NCBI GenBank assembly: GCA_963593905.1
Contig: CAVBBL010000024.1
Location: 1 to 42,296 of the forward strand
DNA: 42,296 bases
Direction: 5' to 3'
DNA from: CAG-791 sp963593905
GTDB lineage: Bacteria; Bacillota; Clostridia; Lachnospirales; Lachnospiraceae
Made by a program: the position numbers and the translations under genes. This document shows, piece by piece, positions 17,061-26,275 of this stretch (the stretch's first letter is position 1; each line of letters opens with the position of its first letter). Below the pieces are notes generated by a model. The model was not told the DNA's origin, did no database searches, and was given only the letters and a program-made list of their open reading frames with translations.

Positions 17061-17128
17061 AAGTATAAAATATAAGATTAAAGTACAGAATATAAAGTAT
17101 AAAATATAAGACCAAAGTACAGAATATA
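17061..17128. repeat. Two tandem 34-bp AT-rich units
   Basis: AAGTATAAAATATAAGATTA... (17061-17094) is repeated at 17095-17128 with two changes, ending next to the ftsZ stop codon, which lies in the palindrome AAGATTAATCTT (17129-17140). It would be the ftsZ 3' UTR. Confidence 0.75.
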
Positions 17129-17131
17129 AGA

Positions 17132-18373
17132 TTAATCTTCCTTAGGCTTCTGCATAAAATTCGGAATCTTTAAAGACTTCTCAGGGATATTGCTGCGCAC
17201 CTTCCCCGTCTGGAAATTCTCCTGCGGAGCAACGGGGCGATAACCGCCCTGTCCCTGGGGTGCTGCACTCCTGGGTGCCTGCTGTCCCTGCATGGCATTG
17301 CCGTTAAGACCGGCTGTGTAAGTCCCCTGCATGGGATTTAAAGGTGCGTGTGCCACATGCTGCGCCGTCGTAGGCTGCACATAGGTATTCTTAAAGGCAC
17401 TGTAGCCCGGCTGCTTTGTGGTGCTCTGGTCAATACCGGTAGCAATAACGGTAATGGTGCAGCTGTCGGACTTGGACTCATCGTACATGGCACCGAAAAT
17501 CATATTTACATTGTCGCCGGTGATCTCCTGTACGTAGCTGGCTGCATCATTGGCATCTGCCAGAGTGATGTCGCCGGAAATATTGATGATGATATCCGTA
17601 GCACCGCTGATGGTAGTCTCTAACAGCGGGCTCTCCACTGCCATCTTCACTGCCTCGCTGGCCTTGTCATCTCCCTTGCCGTAGCCGATACCGATGTGTG
17701 CGATACCCTTCTGGCGCATAACTGTCTGTACATCTGCAAAGTCCAGATTGATGATGGACGGCACATTGATCAGATCAGTGATACCCTGCACTGCCTGCTG
17801 CAGCACTTCATCTGCCTTGCGCAGTCCGTCAGCCAAGGTGGTGCGTCTGTCCATAATCTCCAACAGTCTGTCATTGGGAATCACGATGAGAGTATCCACA
17901 TTGGGTTTGATATTCTCGATACCCATAAGAGCCTTCTGCATACGGTTCTTTGCCTCAAAGCGGAAAGGCTTCGTCACTACGCCGACTGTCAGGATGCCCT
18001 GCTCTCTGGCCAGCTTAGCTACCACAGGGGCCGCACCTGTACCGGTACCGCCGCCCATACCGCAGGTAACGAACACCATGTCCGCCCCCTTGATGGCTGC
18101 CGAAATCTCTTCTGCACTCTCCTCTGCCGCCTTCTGACCAACCTCGGGAACAGCACCTGCACCAAGTCCCTTTGTCAGCTTCTCGCCGATCTGTAAGAGC
18201 TTGGGTGCTCTGCACAGCTGCAGAGCCTGTTTATCTGTATTGATACCGATGAACTGCACACCGGCGATTCCTTCATCTATCATTCTGTTGACTGCATTAT
18301 TACCTGCACCGCCAACACCAATTACTATTATCTTGCAAGCCGATTCCGTCTCGTCAGTCTTAATCTCCAGCAC
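17132..18373 (-). CDS. ftsZ: Cell division GTPase FtsZ
   Basis: Tubulin homologue that forms the Z ring. The 413-residue protein has VIGVGGAGNNAVNRM near residue 18, the tubulin signature GMGGGTGTGAAP near residue 105, and the T7 loop region NLDFADVQTVM. A Gln/Pro/Ala-rich linker (about 315-390) ends in the conserved C-terminal peptide IPEKSLKIPNFMQK that binds FtsA/SepF/ZapA-type partners. The start is GTG at 18373 behind GAAGGAGGG. A promoter (18450-18478) gives it its own transcription, and a strong terminator follows. Confidence 0.98.
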   Translation of the reverse strand: MLEIKTDETESACKIIVIGVGGAGNNAVNRMIDEGIAGVQFIGINTDKQALQLCRAPKLLQIGEKLTKGLGAGAVPEVGQKAAEESAEEISAAIKGADMVFVTCGMGGGTGTGAAPVVAKLAREQGILTVGVVTKPFRFEAKNRMQKALMGIENIKPNVDTLIVIPNDRLLEIMDRRTTLADGLRKADEVLQQAVQGITDLINVPSIINLDFADVQTVMRQKGIAHIGIGYGKGDDKASEAVKMAVESPLLETTISGATDIIINISGDITLADANDAASYVQEITGDNVNMIFGAMYDESKSDSCTITVIATGIDQSTTKQPGYSAFKNTYVQPTTAQHVAHAPLNPMQGTYTAGLNGNAMQGQQAPRSAAPQGQGGYRPVAPQENFQTGKVRSNIPEKSLKIPNFMQKPKED

Positions 18374-18416
18374 GGGTGGGCCCTCCTTCTTTGCTTCTTA
18401 TCGTCTTTCTTTTTGT

Positions 18417-18478
18417 TGTGAAACATGTGAAACAAACTCAACTCATTTTATAATACAATCGAATGGCCAAATAATCAA
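18417..18478 (-). promoter_or_regulatory. ftsZ promoter and 9-bp tandem leader repeat
   Basis: TTGATT (18473-18478), 17 bp, TATTAT (18450-18455) on the minus strand. About 16 bp below the -10 the sequence TGTTTCACATGTTTCACA (18417-18434) is an exact tandem of a 9-mer, positioned near +10 to +30, where a regulator could bind. Confidence 0.7.
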
Positions 18479-18491
18479 TGCCAAATAGCTG

Positions 18492-19364
18492 TTATCTTGT
18501 TTTTTCTGTAAAGGTAATGTGATTGGAATCTCTGGTATAGTTCACCAGGTCCAATATACCGTTTTTGCCTTCCAGGGAAGGAAGAATCTGCTTTAGATTG
18601 GAAATTTTCTCATCTGTGTTGTCATCATTTCCCAGGGCCGCCCGCACATTGCCAAAATACAAAGTCATATTCTCAGAACTGTCAAAATAAATACGATCCG
18701 CAGAAAGCTCATATTTCTTTAAAAGCTGCGTAACATTGAGAATCCGTGTAAACACCTCCTCATTCTCCACCGGAAGTTTCTCATAGAGGACCACATGGTC
18801 AAAGGAAAGCCCTGTCACTTCCGGGATTCCTTCTGTTTTTTCCTTAGAAGCCTCTACCACCGTTCCGGTGCGGTCAAAATACATATAATTACCAAGGTAA
18901 GTAATATAACCAGCCAATGCCTTTTCATAGACATTGATCCGGATGGTATGAGCATCGATGATGCCCACATCCATCTTTTCCACAAAGGGGATGCCCCCTA
19001 CACTGGCATTCTTGTAGCGAATAGACAGGTACAGAGAATTGTGCTCCAGGGGGCCTGTCAGCACCATATCCGTGATTTCCTGATCCGTGTAATGGGTGCT
19101 GCCCTCCACATAGACCGTATCCACCCGGTAGGTGATCCAAATATAGATACAGGCGATCAAAAGGGCAGCCAGCACACCGGCCAGGATCCAAAGAAACCAC
19201 TTCAATGCTCTGTGATATTCCCAGAATTCCCGAAAAGCTTCTCTTCTCTCCTGACGCCGCAGCGCTTTGGCTCTTTCCTTTCGCACCTTGGCATCCCGCA
19301 GATCCTGTTCCCGCAGCATGGCTGCTCTTTCCTTTATGTAATCGTAGGAATCATTTCCAGGCAT
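18492..19364 (-). CDS. ftsQ: Cell division protein FtsQ/DivIB
   Basis: Bitopic divisome protein that, with FtsL and FtsB/DivIC, controls septal peptidoglycan synthesis. The 290-residue protein has a basic cytoplasmic N-terminus (about 55 residues, many Arg/Lys), one membrane helix (WFLWILAGVLAALLIACIYIWI), then the POTRA domain (DTVYVEGSTHYTDQEI...) and the beta domain. ATG at 19364 follows GAGGTGTT. It sits between ftsW and ftsZ; murG and murB, often found here in Firmicutes, are missing. Confidence 0.9.
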   Translation of the reverse strand: MPGNDSYDYIKERAAMLREQDLRDAKVRKERAKALRRQERREAFREFWEYHRALKWFLWILAGVLAALLIACIYIWITYRVDTVYVEGSTHYTDQEITDMVLTGPLEHNSLYLSIRYKNASVGGIPFVEKMDVGIIDAHTIRINVYEKALAGYITYLGNYMYFDRTGTVVEASKEKTEGIPEVTGLSFDHVVLYEKLPVENEEVFTRILNVTQLLKKYELSADRIYFDSSENMTLYFGNVRAALGNDDNTDEKISNLKQILPSLEGKNGILDLVNYTRDSNHITFTEKTR

Positions 19365-19444
19365 AACACCTCATTTCTGAGCAGCCTTGCAAAAAAGAGA
19401 CGACAAAGGCGCCGATTTTCGTCCGTCATCAGGGCTTCTCCTTT

Positions 19445-20608
19445 CTATTGCATGCGAAGGCGGCTCCTGCGCTCCACCGACAGGACCATTCCCACCTCAA
19501 AGAGCAGCATCACCGCCGCTGATCCGCCGTAACTGACAAAGGGAAGGGTGACACCGGTATTGGGAATGGAATTGGTCACCACGGCTATATTCAGGAGTAC
19601 CTGCACAGCAATGTGGGACATGACACCTGTCACCAGCAGCATACCGAAACGATCCTGGGTATTGACAGCTATGTTCATAAAGCGCCAGATCAGCAAAAGG
19701 AACATGCTCATGATGCAGGCTGCACCGAAGATTCCCAGTTCCTCGCAGATAATGGAAAAGATCATATCATTCTGTGCCTCAGGCACATAGCCGAGCTTTT
19801 GCATACTCTGCCCAAGTCCCTTGCCGAAAACGCCGCCGGAGCCGATGGCATACAGCGCCTGGACCGTCTGAAAGGCAATATCATCCGCATAGGCCTCCGG
19901 ATCCAGCCAGGCCATGATTCTTCGGAATCGATAGCTGCTGTAAAAGAAATCCGGAAATTGTTTTACCAGAAAGATGGCCAGCACCACCCCCGCCGCCACC
20001 AACAAAATAAGTCCGAGAAAAATAGCTTTTTTTCTGCTGCAAACAAAATACATGGCTGCGGTGATGGCACACACAATGATAGCCGAACTCAAGTTACTCG
20101 TGATGCCCAACAGCATAGCGGAAGGCACAAGAGCTATAGCCGCAAGCTTGATCATATTTCGGGGCTCATCCACCTCTGTTCCCTTTTTTGTGAGAAAAGC
20201 GGCTGCCAGCATGATGGTAGCGATCTTGACCACTTCCGAGGGCTGAATCGATATAGGCCCGATGTAAATCCATCTTTTTGCACCGTTTACGATTGTACCG
20301 AAAGGAATAATGAGCAGCATCAGCAAAAGGGAAATGACATAGGCCAGTACGGAAAGCTTTCTCCACACCCGGTAATTGATCCGAGAGGCGCCGAACATAA
20401 CTCCCAACCCGATAAAAGTAAAAAGGAGCTGTCTTTTAAAATAATAGGCACCGTCATAGTTCGTGTTTGCGCTCATGGCCGCCTCATAGGAACTGGTGGA
20501 ATAAAGCATGACCAGTCCGAAGGCAAGCAGAAAAAGGATTATGAACAGCAAGCTGTAATCATGATCCTGGGGGGAATCTTCTCTTCTCCTTCTGCGTCTT
20601 TCTGCCAA
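19445..20608 (-). CDS. ftsW: Lipid II glycosyltransferase FtsW (SEDS family)
   Basis: Polytopic SEDS protein that polymerises glycan strands with a class B PBP at the septum. The 387-residue protein begins with an Arg-rich stretch and shows about ten membrane segments. Family motifs are seen: NGAKRWIYIGPISIQPSEVVK, GGVFGKGLGQSMQKLGYVPEAQNDMIFSIICEELG (read as separate blocks) and GVTLPFVSYGGSA. The start appears to be TTG at 20608 behind GGAAAGGAGAGG, with no ATG nearby that keeps the family N-terminus. A sporulation-specific SpoVE role cannot be excluded. Confidence 0.94.
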   Translation of the reverse strand: MAERRRRRREDSPQDHDYSLLFIILFLLAFGLVMLYSTSSYEAAMSANTNYDGAYYFKRQLLFTFIGLGVMFGASRINYRVWRKLSVLAYVISLLLMLLIIPFGTIVNGAKRWIYIGPISIQPSEVVKIATIMLAAAFLTKKGTEVDEPRNMIKLAAIALVPSAMLLGITSNLSSAIIVCAITAAMYFVCSRKKAIFLGLILLVAAGVVLAIFLVKQFPDFFYSSYRFRRIMAWLDPEAYADDIAFQTVQALYAIGSGGVFGKGLGQSMQKLGYVPEAQNDMIFSIICEELGIFGAACIMSMFLLLIWRFMNIAVNTQDRFGMLLVTGVMSHIAVQVLLNIAVVTNSIPNTGVTLPFVSYGGSAAVMLLFEVGMVLSVERRSRLRMQ

Positions 20609-20647
20609 TCTTCTGCCCTCTCCTTTCCGTTACACTGCGCTTTTCTT

Positions 20648-20797
20648 TTATGCTGGGCTTTTCTTTTTATCTCGGGAGTTCAAACCTATAGTAAAATGTC
20701 GATTAAATCGTTGTCCTTGCCGTATTTGCGCTGCGAAGCAACAAATCCCCTTGCAGATCCGTGCAATTCTCCGCTCTTCTGCTTCCGGAATATGCAC
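20648..20797 (-). CDS. Possible small ORF between murD and ftsW
   Basis: A GTG start at 20797 preceded by the strong Shine-Dalgarno GAGGAGGAGC opens a 49-codon frame (VHIPEAEERRIARICKG..., ending RDKKKSPA) that fills most of the 200-bp gap. It is Arg/Lys-rich with two adjacent Cys and has no recognised relatives. The ribosome site is the main support. It could be chance, or a coupling device for ftsW. Confidence 0.25.
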   Translation of the reverse strand: MHIPEAEERRIARICKGICCFAAQIRQGQRFNRHFTIGLNSRDKKKSPA

Positions 20798-20810
20798 GCT
20801 CCTCCTCTCG

Positions 20811-22178
20811 TCAGGCCAGATGATTTACATATTCCTTAAAAATTCTGCCCCGCTCCTCATAATTAGGGAACATTCCCCAGCTGGCACAGGCGGGAGAAAG
20901 AAGCACTGCATCCCCAGGCTGTGCAATCTCGGTGCAATGCTCCATAGCCTCTTTAAATGTCTCATGGAAACTGATTTTCTCAAAGCCATGGGCTTTGGCG
21001 CAGGCAGCAATCTTTTCCTTTGTCTGACCGATAAGAACCAATTCCTTTACTTTGTCGTCAAAAGCCTCGATCCACGCATCATACTCACTGCCCTTATCAT
21101 AACCGCCCCCGATGAGAATGGTAGGCTTACTCATGGCACGAATACCCTGAATGGCAGCATCCGGATTGGTCCCCTTGGAATCATTGTAATAATCCACTCC
21201 GGCCTTGGTGGCTACGAACTCGATGCGGTGCTCTACCGGTGAAAAAGTACGAATCACCGACAGAATGGTCTCCATGGGTACCCCCATAGCACTGGTCATG
21301 GCAATAGCCGCCATGACATTTTCATAGTTGCACACACCCACCAGACGCATATCGTGGATATTCATCAATGCCCGACTCTTGCCATCCGCAGCGCAGCAGA
21401 TTTCCTCACCGTCCAGGTAATAACCCTCTGCCAGTTTTTCCTTACCGGAAAACCAGATTACTTTGCCGGGACAATGCTTCTGTCCGAATTTCCTGAGCAC
21501 CGGATCGCCAAAGTTCAGCACTGTGAAATCCTCCCGGGTCTGATTCTCCGTGATGCGTTCCTTGGCAGCGATGTAATTTTCCATGGTATGATGACGGTTT
21601 AAGTGATCCGGTGTGATATTCAGGATAGCGCTGACATGGGGATGGAAAGTCTCCACGCCCTCTAATTGAAAGCTGCTGATCTCTGCCACGCAGACTGTCT
21701 TCTCTGTGGTCTCTTTGGCGATACCCGCATAGGAAAAGCCGATATTTCCCACCACATAGACCTGCTCTGTCGCCGCCTTCATGATTTCTCCCACCAAAGT
21801 GGTGGTCGTGGTCTTGCCGTTGGTGCCCGTGATGGCGATGATCTCTCCCCTGGCTGCTCTATACCCCAGTTCGATCTCGGAATAGATCGAGACACCAGCC
21901 CCTTTAAGCCGCAGCGCCAGAGGTGCATCCATTGGCACCGCGGGACTGAAAACAGCAAAGGCTAACTTTTCTTCCTCTCCTGCCGGGTACTCTCCCACGA
22001 TCACCCTGACAGCATCCCTGTCCTCTTCCCGGAGTTTTTGTCTTACCTCTTCTTCTGTCAGTTTGTCATTCTGCTCCAATACGGTGACCTTTGCCTTTTC
22101 CTGCAGCAGCAGATGCACCGATCCGGCACCGCTTAACCCTGTGCCTACTACCAGGACTTCCTTACCTTGTATATCCAT
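20811..22178 (-). CDS. murD: UDP-N-acetylmuramoyl-alanine:D-glutamate ligase (MurD)
   Basis: Adds D-Glu to UDP-MurNAc-L-Ala in the cytosol. The 455-residue protein has an N-terminal Rossmann domain (VLVVGTGLSGAGSVHLL), the Mur ligase P-loop ITGTNGKTTTTTL near residue 118, ILNITPDHLNRHHTMENY, HRIEFVATKAGVDYYNDSKGT split between domains 2 and 3, and a C-terminal DAVLLSPACASWGMF. ATG at 22178 follows AGAGAGG. It lies 51 bp from mraY. Confidence 0.97.
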   Translation of the reverse strand: MDIQGKEVLVVGTGLSGAGSVHLLLQEKAKVTVLEQNDKLTEEEVRQKLREEDRDAVRVIVGEYPAGEEEKLAFAVFSPAVPMDAPLALRLKGAGVSIYSEIELGYRAARGEIIAITGTNGKTTTTTLVGEIMKAATEQVYVVGNIGFSYAGIAKETTEKTVCVAEISSFQLEGVETFHPHVSAILNITPDHLNRHHTMENYIAAKERITENQTREDFTVLNFGDPVLRKFGQKHCPGKVIWFSGKEKLAEGYYLDGEEICCAADGKSRALMNIHDMRLVGVCNYENVMAAIAMTSAMGVPMETILSVIRTFSPVEHRIEFVATKAGVDYYNDSKGTNPDAAIQGIRAMSKPTILIGGGYDKGSEYDAWIEAFDDKVKELVLIGQTKEKIAACAKAHGFEKISFHETFKEAMEHCTEIAQPGDAVLLSPACASWGMFPNYEERGRIFKEYVNHLA

Positions 22179-22229
22179 GAGCCCGTTTAACCTCTCTTTC
22201 CTCTGCTTTATCCTTGCCTCCGGGAGGCT

Positions 22230-23192
22230 TTAATGAACACCCAAAAGTGCCACAGCGCACAGCAGCACTGTCACGATGGTAAAGGCAGCTACTACCCGAA
22301 CCTCCGACCATCCGCCCAATTCAAAATGGTGGTGGATCGGTGCCATGCGGAAGATTCTTTTTCCATGGGTAGCCTTAAAGTAACCCACCTGCAAAATGAC
22401 AGAGATCACCTCGATCATGTAAATAAAGCCAACAATAGGAATAAACAGCGGGAGCTGGAGCATATAAGCCATACCAGCCACAAACCCGCCCAGAGCCAGA
22501 GACCCCGTATCGCCCATAAAAATCTTTGCCGGATAGGCATTAAAGATCAGAAAGCCCAGCAATGCACCGATCATGGCACTGCCTGCAGGGGCAACCTCAG
22601 AGCCCAGCATTACCGCTGCTATGGTAAAAAACAATGCCACCGCCACAGTGACGCAGCTGGAGAGTCCATCCACACCGTCCGTAAAATTAGTACCATTGAC
22701 GGTAGCCACCACAATGAAAAGAAAAATCGGTATGTTCAGAATGCCGAAATCCAATACCACGCCGGAGGCGAAGGGCACCTTCATGGACAGAGGAATATTG
22801 TGCACAGAGGTAATATACCAGGCAAAAATGCAGGCGATCAGAATCTGCAGCAGCATCTTCTGCCAGGCCCGCAGTCCCATGGATCGTTTCAGCACCACTT
22901 TAATATAGTCATCGATAAAGCCTACCGCACCAAAGCCCACCGTCAGGATCAGCACCGGAATGATCTCTCTGTGCCAGATGGCAAAGATTCCTCCGGTAAC
23001 CACAAATCCCAAAAGGATCATCAAGCCGCCCATATTAGGGGTTCCTGACTTCTTTAAGTGACTCTGGGGTCCGTCATCCCGCTCTGTCTGTCCTGCCTTG
23101 ATCTTTCGAAGATAAGGTATCAGAATCGGTCCGGAAGCCCCCGTAATCGAAAAAGCTATCAATATCGGCCAAACAATCTGTGTCAACTCCAT
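22230..23192 (-). CDS. mraY: Phospho-N-acetylmuramoyl-pentapeptide transferase (MraY)
   Basis: Integral membrane enzyme making lipid I from UDP-MurNAc-pentapeptide and undecaprenyl phosphate. The 320-residue protein has about ten membrane helices and the catalytic motifs: SGTPNMGGLM, FIDDYIKV (Asp pair), NGTNFTDGVDGL, MGDTGSLALGGF and PIHHHFELGGWSE. The longer frame overlaps the PBP gene in another phase; ATG at 23192 with AGGAGGGG is the family start. Only 13 bp separate it from the PBP gene stop. Confidence 0.97.
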   Translation of the reverse strand: MELTQIVWPILIAFSITGASGPILIPYLRKIKAGQTERDDGPQSHLKKSGTPNMGGLMILLGFVVTGGIFAIWHREIIPVLILTVGFGAVGFIDDYIKVVLKRSMGLRAWQKMLLQILIACIFAWYITSVHNIPLSMKVPFASGVVLDFGILNIPIFLFIVVATVNGTNFTDGVDGLSSCVTVAVALFFTIAAVMLGSEVAPAGSAMIGALLGFLIFNAYPAKIFMGDTGSLALGGFVAGMAYMLQLPLFIPIVGFIYMIEVISVILQVGYFKATHGKRIFRMAPIHHHFELGGWSEVRVVAAFTIVTVLLCAVALLGVH

Positions 23193-23205
23193 CTTCCCCT
23201 CCTGT

Positions 23206-25629
23206 TTACTGTCCTGTTTCCTGGGTCTGGGATGCAGCTTCTCCGGCATTTTCTGTCTGGGCCGGCGCAGCTGTCTGCACCTCACCCTGCTGCGTCTGCG
23301 CCGTCGCACCGGCTGTATCCGCCCCAGCCCCCGTACCATCTGCAGATTCGGCTGTACCTGTAGATTCTGCCGCGGAAGCAAATACATATCCTGTCTCCGG
23401 ATCTACCAATGCGCCGGTATTAGGATCAATCTTATATCCCGTCTCCGGATCCGTCTCAAAGCTCTTCCAGATTTCCTCTGTACTCTCTGCGGCAGAAGAG
23501 GACTCTCCGGTGCCTTCCCCGGCAGTATCTCCCTCGCCGGATTCCGTCTCTGACTCTGCATTCTCCGCATTTTCCTGTGCAGTGTCCTCGCTTGCCTCCT
23601 CAGAGGAATTTCCGGAAATATCTGCATTCTTTCCAAGAGCCAGCGTATCGGAGAGCTGCAGTGCCTCTAACTCTGCTCTCTCGTCGTCGGTGAGCTCTTC
23701 AGTCATGTAGATATTCAGATAAGGCAGCACTTCTGTCAATATATTGCGCACAATGCCCGTGGCGTACTTAGCATCGTCCTGGATCTCTTCGTTAGCTCTG
23801 TCCACCACCACGTAGATGGCAATCTGCGGATCATCTGCCGGTGCGTAGCCCATGAAAGAAACGACATACTCACCGTTTTGTCTGGGCAGGGTCTCTGCCG
23901 TGCCGGTCTTGCCGCCGATCATATAGCCCGCCGGTCTGGCGGTCTTACCTGTTCCGTGTTCGCCGGTCACTACCAGATTGCAATACTCCCGGATCTTGGC
24001 GCTGACCGATTCGGAAACTGTCTTTTTCAACACCCGAGGCTCAATATTCTCAATGGTAGCGCCGCTGGGGCTGGTAATTTTGCTCACAAGATGAGGCGCA
24101 TAATAATCACCGCCGTTGATCAGGGAGCAAAAACCTGTGATCATCTGGATCATGGTCACATTAAAGTTCTGTCCGAAGGAATTGGTAGCCAGATCCGTGA
24201 TCTGCATGTCCTCTTCCGAATAGATCAAACTGGCAGTCCGCACCTCTCCCGCCAGATCGATGTTGGTCTTTAAGCCAAAATTAAAGCGCTTCTGATAATC
24301 GCAGAAGATACTCTTTCCTTCTGCAATGGCAATGTCCATCAAAGCTACGTTACAGGAGCGCTCAATCGCCTCTCCCACCGTGAGAAGACCGTCACCGTAA
24401 CGGTTATGGCAGTAGATGTCCGATCCGTTCTCTCCGCCCACCTTCAGATGTCCCTCGCAAAGGTAGGTCTCATTGCCGGTAATGGCGCCGCTGTCCAGCG
24501 CGCTCGCCACGGTAAAGGGCTTCGCCGTAGATCCCGGCTCGTAGGGATCGGAGATGCAGAAATTCCTCCACAGCGCATTTAAGTAACGGGGCAGATCCTC
24601 CTGGGAAAGATTATCCACATCTTCCTGGGTCATGACCTCCTCTGTGGCATTATCCTTCTCATCCAGCTTATTCATCCCCACTATAGGGGCCGGATTCTGC
24701 GGATCATTCAGATTAAAATTTGGATAGCTGGCCATCGCCAGCACATTGCCGGTATTCACTTCCATAATGATGCAGCCCAAATTTCTGGCGCCGTATCCTT
24801 CCCGGGCCTTATTGACATGCTCATCATTGAATTTCTTCAGATACTTCTCCACGATACTCTGGACATTGGCATCGATGGTGGTCACCAGATTGTTGCCGTT
24901 GGTGGCTTCGATGGTGGTTCTCTCCAAGGTAGAGGTCTGATCCAGATAGCCGTAGACTCTTCCCGTCTTGCCATTCAGCGTATCATTATAATACTCCTCC
25001 AGCCCGAAATGCCCGTTGTTATCAGCATCCGCATAACCGATCACATCACTGGCCAATGTGTCATTGGGATAGCTGCGAATGTAACCTTCCTCAAACCATA
25101 TGCCCTGAATCTTTCCTGCATTTTCGCTCTCGGTGTCATTTTCCAGCTCTTCAAAGGCGTTTTTCTGCTCGTAGGGCATGTTTTTGGCTGCCACATAATA
25201 CCGAGACTGGGGATGTTCACTGATGTAGCTGCGGATCGCATCCAGATCCACGCTGTCTCCAAAAGCCTGACTGAGGGCCGCCAGCGTGGGTTCCAAATAG
25301 GAATCGTCTGCCAGAATCGCCTTGCTGTCTACAATGACGTTAAAGACCTGAGTGCTGGTAGCCAGCACCGTTCCCTTGGCATCGGTAATATTTCCCCTCT
25401 TATAGGCCAGCGTCTCGCTGTCATAGGACTGCTGGGAGAGCACCTGTCTTTTATAGGCGTCTCCGTTATCCCGATTGATAAAGTAAAGACGAACCGCCAG
25501 GGCTATGAAGGCTGCCGCCGCCAACAGAAACAACAGCCGCGTCCTGTTCTGCATATTAATTCTGTGTTTCCGTTTTTTCTGCAGCTGCCGTCTTTTTTCG
25601 TCTCTTTCTCTCTGACTGTTTTTTTCCAA
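23206..25629 (-). CDS. Class B penicillin-binding protein (PBP2/SpoVD type)
   Basis: Septal transpeptidase partner of FtsW. The 807-residue protein has a basic N-terminus, one membrane anchor (TRLLFLLAAAAFIALAVRLY), a dimerisation domain and a transpeptidase domain with GSTAKPF near residue 367, SCN near 425 and KTGT near 575. After about residue 655 comes a 150-residue Glu/Ala/Ser-rich tail instead of PASTA domains; it contains three near-repeats of DPETGY. The frame opens at TTG (25629) behind AGGCGGAAAG. An ATG 19 nt upstream is in another frame, with a run of seven A between them. The cluster position supports division (pbpB) over sporulation (spoVD). Confidence 0.93.
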   Translation of the reverse strand: MEKNSQRERDEKRRQLQKKRKHRINMQNRTRLLFLLAAAAFIALAVRLYFINRDNGDAYKRQVLSQQSYDSETLAYKRGNITDAKGTVLATSTQVFNVIVDSKAILADDSYLEPTLAALSQAFGDSVDLDAIRSYISEHPQSRYYVAAKNMPYEQKNAFEELENDTESENAGKIQGIWFEEGYIRSYPNDTLASDVIGYADADNNGHFGLEEYYNDTLNGKTGRVYGYLDQTSTLERTTIEATNGNNLVTTIDANVQSIVEKYLKKFNDEHVNKAREGYGARNLGCIIMEVNTGNVLAMASYPNFNLNDPQNPAPIVGMNKLDEKDNATEEVMTQEDVDNLSQEDLPRYLNALWRNFCISDPYEPGSTAKPFTVASALDSGAITGNETYLCEGHLKVGGENGSDIYCHNRYGDGLLTVGEAIERSCNVALMDIAIAEGKSIFCDYQKRFNFGLKTNIDLAGEVRTASLIYSEEDMQITDLATNSFGQNFNVTMIQMITGFCSLINGGDYYAPHLVSKITSPSGATIENIEPRVLKKTVSESVSAKIREYCNLVVTGEHGTGKTARPAGYMIGGKTGTAETLPRQNGEYVVSFMGYAPADDPQIAIYVVVDRANEEIQDDAKYATGIVRNILTEVLPYLNIYMTEELTDDERAELEALQLSDTLALGKNADISGNSSEEASEDTAQENAENAESETESGEGDTAGEGTGESSSAAESTEEIWKSFETDPETGYKIDPNTGALVDPETGYVFASAAESTGTAESADGTGAGADTAGATAQTQQGEVQTAAPAQTENAGEAASQTQETGQ

Positions 25630-25655
25630 ATTCTGCTTTCCGCCTCATTGTAAAA

Positions 25656-25679
25656 GCCGGATCGATGACTCGACCCGGC
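25656..25679 (-). promoter_or_regulatory. Intercistronic hairpin between ftsL and the PBP gene
   Basis: On the minus strand GCCGGGTCGA-GTCA-TCGATCCGGC forms a 10-bp stem with one G-T, followed by TTTTAC. This could be a partial terminator or an mRNA processing/stability element that sets the ftsL to PBP ratio. Confidence 0.55.
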
Positions 25680-25692
25680 ATATCCTATCCCA

Positions 25693-26265
25693 TCACTTTA
25701 CTTCTGTGACCTGATGCACATAATCACCCGAATCATTATTATAGGTCACAATCTGATCCTCATTGGCGTATTTCATTCCCAGCTCCGTGATTGCCTTGTA
25801 CTTGATCTCATCTAAATCAATGCTGTTGTCAATCTCATTGTAGGCCTCATCATTGGCAATGCGCAGCTCACTGAGCTGACTCTGCAGGCTGGAGATATCC
25901 TGGACAGATTTGGTCAGGCTGGACTGCAGGGAAATATAATAGATAAGAATAGCACACAATGCTGTCATGACAATGGCCATGGAAAATACATAGCTGGCCT
26001 TCATGTGGGTGCCGTATCTCCTGCTCCCCCCTGTAGGCGGCTGCTGATGAGGTCTGGTTCTCACCTGTCTGCGCTCTTGATACGCTTCCTCATAAGCCGG
26101 TGCCGCTGCACCGTAGAGATACTCCTCATAGTGCTCTGCACCGTATCGTTCCTGTCCTCTTCTCCCGGAGGCACTTCTGGCATTGACAGAGTGGGTGCTT
26201 CTTCGCGCGTTTGCCCCGTACCTTTGTCTGTTTGTACTGCTTTTCTTTACTCTTCTTGCTGCCAT
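25693..26265 (-). CDS. ftsL: Cell division protein FtsL-like
   Basis: Small bitopic divisome protein. The 190-residue product has a long basic, Tyr/Arg-rich cytoplasmic part (about 90 residues), one membrane helix (SYVFSMAIVMTALCAILIYYI) and a short coiled coil with heptads (SVQDISSLQSQLSELRIAND). FtsL is called from topology and location between rsmH and the PBP gene; sequence conservation in this family is weak. ATG at 26265 follows CAGGGAGG. Element B1 fills the gap from rsmH. Confidence 0.85.
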   Translation of the reverse strand: MAARRVKKSSTNRQRYGANARRSTHSVNARSASGRRGQERYGAEHYEEYLYGAAAPAYEEAYQERRQVRTRPHQQPPTGGSRRYGTHMKASYVFSMAIVMTALCAILIYYISLQSSLTKSVQDISSLQSQLSELRIANDEAYNEIDNSIDLDEIKYKAITELGMKYANEDQIVTYNNDSGDYVHQVTEVK

Positions 26266-26275
26266 GTTTCCTCCC

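Noticed and set aside
16635..17115. Cys/Ala-rich ORFs inside element A and the 38-bp array
   Set aside because: They arise from repeat translation, occur on both strands and differ between copies.
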